In this document: positions 46,648-49,344 of the stretch, one piece after another
Numbering within the stretch: the first letter of the stretch is position 1
How the letters are laid out: the number at the start of each line of letters is the position of its first letter
Source of the DNA: a virus
Direction: 5' to 3' (one strand)
Length of the DNA stretch: 49,344 nucleotides
Virus record (IMG/VR): IMGVR_UViG_3300042691_026762
Location: 1-49,344 of that record
Notes under the pieces: generated by a model
The model's input: only the letters and a program-made list of their open reading frames with translations
Told to the model about the DNA's origin: nothing
Database searches by the model: none
Position numbers and translations under genes: made by a program

Positions 46648-47659
46648 GTATGCTCAACTTTTAGCAAATATAAACAATAATCCTCGTAATGCTCAAGATT
46701 CAATTTTAATAATTGATGGTTTAAATACTTTCTTGAGAAGTTTTACAATGATAAACCACATAAATCCAGACGGAGCCCACATAGGTGGGCTCACTGGGTT
46801 TTTAAAATCATTGGGTTATGCTATTAAAACGATAGATCCTACTAAGGTAATTATCGTATTTGATGGAATAGGAGGTTCTAACAACAAACGTAACTTATAC
46901 CCTGAATATAAGGCTAATAGAAATAAAAGTCGTATGACTAATTATTCTATATTTAGTAGTAAGGAAGAAGAAACTGAAGCTATAACAAACCAGGTTAGTA
47001 GATTAATACAGTATCTTAAATGTTTACCTGTTACTATAATTTGTATAGATGGTATTGAGGCCGACGATGTTATTGGTTATCTCGCGGTAAAATTCGAGAA
47101 TTTCGCGCTAACTAAGGAAGTCACCATCATGTCTGCTGACAAAGATTTCTTACAATTAACAAGCGATAAAACACGAGTTTATTCGCCTATTAAAAAGAAA
47201 ATATACAAACCTGAAGATGTAAAGGCTGAATATGATATTAACCATTTGAATTTTATTAATTATAAAATATTAATGGGAGATACATCAGATAATCTACCAG
47301 GTGTACCTGGTTTGGGCCCTAAAAAGTTACTTAAATTATTTCCTATTTTAAATGAAAACAGAAAAGTTAGTTTACAGGAAATTATAGAATACTCAGCAAA
47401 CAGAGTTAATGAACATGCTTTATATTCATCTGTTGTAGAAAGATCTTATCAGTTAGATATAAATAGACAACTAATGGATTTACATACTGTTCCATTATCT
47501 GATGAAAATAAAAAAGAAATACAACAAAATTTTAATAACCAGTATTCATTAAATAAACATGTTTTTATGCAAATGTATTTGGCAGATCATTTAGGAGAAA
47601 GTATACCTAATGTATCAAATTGGCTTAATCAAGTTTTTGGAGGGTTAGAAAATTTTTAG
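46637..47659 (+). CDS. rnh: FEN-type 5'-3' nuclease (T4 RNase H-like)
   Basis: Metal-dependent 5' nuclease that removes RNA primers and flaps. Acidic metal ligands appear in order: Asp27 in LIIDGLNTFLRS, Asp76 in VIIVFDGIGG, the cluster IEADDVIGYL (141-144), SADKDFLQL (168-170), and MGDTSDNLPGVPGLGPKKLL (about 213-232), which includes the helix-three-turn-helix. KRNLYPEYKANR matches the helical arch. It has 340 residues, slightly longer than T4 RNase H (305). Because the polymerase at 42164 lacks a nuclease domain, this enzyme could complete the Okazaki machinery. It overlaps uvsX by 11 bases. Confidence 0.9.
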   Translation: MKNKYAQLLANINNNPRNAQDSILIIDGLNTFLRSFTMINHINPDGAHIGGLTGFLKSLGYAIKTIDPTKVIIVFDGIGGSNNKRNLYPEYKANRNKSRMTNYSIFSSKEEETEAITNQVSRLIQYLKCLPVTIICIDGIEADDVIGYLAVKFENFALTKEVTIMSADKDFLQLTSDKTRVYSPIKKKIYKPEDVKAEYDINHLNFINYKILMGDTSDNLPGVPGLGPKKLLKLFPILNENRKVSLQEIIEYSANRVNEHALYSSVVERSYQLDINRQLMDLHTVPLSDENKKEIQQNFNNQYSLNKHVFMQMYLADHLGESIPNVSNWLNQVFGGLENF

Positions 47660-47676
47660 TAAATTTATAAAAGGTT

Positions 47677-49059
47677 ATGGCAACATTAAACAAATTAAAT
47701 AATTACGGAAACGTATTTCAAGTTAAAGTATTAGGAGCATTATTAACACAACGAGATTTTTTACTTAACATATCAGATTCATTAGATAGTGAGTATTTTG
47801 AGAATCCCTCTCATAAATGGGTTGTTGATTATGTTATTAAATATTTTGAACAATATCATACTTATCCAACTGCTGAAACATTATCAATTGAGATAAAAAA
47901 GATAGATAATGAAGTATTAAGAATATCACTAGTTGAAGCAATTCGTGAAGCTTATAGATTAGCAGATGCTAGTGATTTGGAATGGGTTGAGAGAGAATTT
48001 TCTGATTTCTGTCAAAACCAACAGATGAAAAAAGCAATTATGACATCTGTTGATTTATTGAATCTAGGTGATTATGATGGTATTAAACAACTAATTAATC
48101 GTGCTTTAAAAGCAGGTGAAGATAAAAATATAGGACATCTTTATGAAGCCGATGTTGAGTCTCGATACAGAGATGATGATAGAAGAGCAATACCATTCCC
48201 TTGGCCTGTGTTTAACGACTTAACACAAGGTGGTTACGGTAAAGGTGATTTAGTACTATTATTCGGTAATCCAGGTGGTGGTAAGTCTTGGGGTGTTATA
48301 GCAATGGGAGCTTATGCTGCTGCTTTAGGATATAACGTAGTACATTACACACTAGAATTATCTGAAGGGTATGTAGGAAAAAGATATGATGCTGTATTCT
48401 CAGGTATTGATGTAGATAAATTAAAAGATCATCGTGATAAAGTTCAAGAAGCTGTAGAAAGAGTAAAAGGTAAAATAGTGATCAAAGAATATTCTCCTAA
48501 ACGAGCATCATTGGATACTATTGAATCCCATATACAACAATTAAAACATCAAAATGAATTTGAACCTGATTTAATTATTATTGACTATATTGATTTATTA
48601 CGCACTAAAGGAAGAAAAGAACGTAAAGATGAAATTGATGATGTTTATACTGAAGTAAAAGGATTAGCTAAAGAATTAGGAATACCTATTGTATCTCCTT
48701 CACAAGCTAATAGAACAGGTGCCGATAAACCTATTCTACAAGGAGAAAACGCAGCTGGTTCATATGATAAAATTATGATTGGTGATATTATTATATCTCT
48801 AGCACGAGGTAGAAAAGATAAAGTTAACGGAACGGGTAATTGGCATTTTATCAAAAATAGATACGGAGCAGACGGATTAACTTTTGGTTCTAAGATCAAT
48901 ACGTCTACCGGATATATAGATATATACGATCAACCGTTAGATGACGATGATACACCGGAACTAAAAGGTAAAAACAAAGCAGTAAATTCGTTCTCAGAAG
49001 TGGGGACAGAAGATAAACAAATTTTACGAAGCAAATTCCTTTCTTACAAGGAAGAATGA
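47677..49059 (+). CDS. 41: Replicative DNA helicase, T4 gp41-like (DnaB family)
   Basis: Hexameric 5'-3' helicase moving on the lagging strand. N-terminal helical domain (1-150) then the RecA core: Walker A GNPGGGKS at 197-204, VVHYTLELSEGYVGKRYDA for the L-S-E motif (about 221-239), Walker B DLIIIDYIDLL with Asp303, and IPIVSPSQANRTGADKPIL (about 335-355) with the arginine-rich DnaB motif. The end (WHFIKNRYGADGLTFGSKIN) carries the K-N-R motif. 460 residues against 475 in T4. Upstream leader GTAAATTTATAAAAGG has a weak AATTTATA variant and a possible AAAGG ribosome site. Confidence 0.95.
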   Translation: MATLNKLNNYGNVFQVKVLGALLTQRDFLLNISDSLDSEYFENPSHKWVVDYVIKYFEQYHTYPTAETLSIEIKKIDNEVLRISLVEAIREAYRLADASDLEWVEREFSDFCQNQQMKKAIMTSVDLLNLGDYDGIKQLINRALKAGEDKNIGHLYEADVESRYRDDDRRAIPFPWPVFNDLTQGGYGKGDLVLLFGNPGGGKSWGVIAMGAYAAALGYNVVHYTLELSEGYVGKRYDAVFSGIDVDKLKDHRDKVQEAVERVKGKIVIKEYSPKRASLDTIESHIQQLKHQNEFEPDLIIIDYIDLLRTKGRKERKDEIDDVYTEVKGLAKELGIPIVSPSQANRTGADKPILQGENAAGSYDKIMIGDIIISLARGRKDKVNGTGNWHFIKNRYGADGLTFGSKINTSTGYIDIYDQPLDDDDTPELKGKNKAVNSFSEVGTEDKQILRSKFLSYKEE

Positions 49060-49067
49060 TATTTATA
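49060..49067 (+). promoter_or_regulatory. Candidate promoter motif ATATTTAT of the last gene
   Basis: TATTTATA preceded by A, right after the gp41 stop and 20 bases before ATG 49088. Confidence 0.54.
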
Positions 49068-49087
49068 AACCCAAAAACAACAACTAC

Positions 49088-49344
49088 ATGAAATCATATA
49101 AATTAAAAGATATAATTTTAGAAGAAATAAAACAGAATAAAGGTAATGGTGATTTTTCATGGGTTACTTTAAGGGAAAATGAGTTATTAACTGAATTTAA
49201 TTATAATATAGAAGATACATATCCTATTACTAATGAACTTCCTTTTAATATTGAATTTAAAGATGAAAAGGGAAGATTAAACATTACTAAAGGAAAATTA
49301 AATAATAACTACATTGAAATAAAGTTATATTGGGTAGATAATTA
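49088..49344 (+). CDS. Leader-bearing protein, 3' end beyond the window
   Basis: Frame open from ATG 49088 to the right edge (85 codons visible). The leader MKSYKLKDIILEEIKQNKG resembles T4 internal protein leaders (MKTYQEFIAEA-type) with ILE at the site position. The visible body has SWVTLRENELLTEFNYNIED and FNIEFKDEKGRLNITKGKLN, a small alpha/beta or beta protein. It carries its own ATATTTAT motif. Unknown function; the length is not known. Confidence 0.75.
   Translation, partial: MKSYKLKDIILEEIKQNKGNGDFSWVTLRENELLTEFNYNIEDTYPITNELPFNIEFKDEKGRLNITKGKLNNNYIEIKLYWVDN

Overview
The window is an AT-rich stretch of a tailed phage of the T4 type (a myovirus with a contractile tail). Every gene lies on the + strand, genes are packed tightly (many TAATG or ATGA overlaps), and both edges cut through genes. 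Portal, prohead protease, scaffold, capsid, necks, sheath, tube and the uvsX/gp32/gp41 replication proteins are recognisable by characteristic motifs, but they are diverged from phage T4 and in a different order, so this is a distant (far-T4) relative, probably assembled from environmental DNA. Several of the most highly expressed genes (capsid, sheath, tube) have A-rich leaders with no Shine-Dalgarno sequence, and the tail region carries Ser/Gly/Thr-rich fibres and LamG lectins; both fit a Bacteroidota host, but the host is an inference.

Layout. 1-9031: head module (portal, four unknown genes, a 43-residue basic protein, protease gp21, scaffold gp22, capsid gp23, terminator). 9060-13442: phoH, necks gp13 and gp14, tail completion gp15, with two small genes interleaved. 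13442-27086: a 13.6-kb adhesion module of fibres, two LamG lectins, a YadA-like repeat fibre, one compositionally foreign fibre and a frameshifted fibre remnant. 27124-32015: small proteins, sheath, tube, and a gp26/gp51-type baseplate chaperone pair joined by a likely translational frameshift. 32041-42122: tape measure, baseplate proteins, a LysM gp53-like protein and a very large hub with a C-terminal SleB-like cell-wall hydrolase. 42164-49059: a compact family A DNA polymerase-like protein, gp32, UvsX, a FEN-type 5' nuclease and the DnaB-type helicase gp41.

Three genome-wide patterns stand out. First, at least eight otherwise unrelated small proteins, scattered through head, tail and replication modules, start with the same kind of short amphipathic leader (M-I-K-L-x-x-L-L-x-E and variants) ending in the L/I-x-E cleavage signature of the T4 prohead protease; I interpret them as capsid-targeted internal proteins carried on moron-like cassettes. 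Second, the 8-mer ATATTTAT occurs in 19 gaps or gene junctions, nearly always 3-40 bases before a start codon; it contains the reverse complement of most of the T4 late promoter and is the best candidate for this phage's own late promoter. Third, an apparent +1/-2 frameshift at a T7 run joins the two tail chaperone-like frames just before the tape measure gene.

All functions are assigned by reading sequence motifs and from memory of the families; no database search was run.
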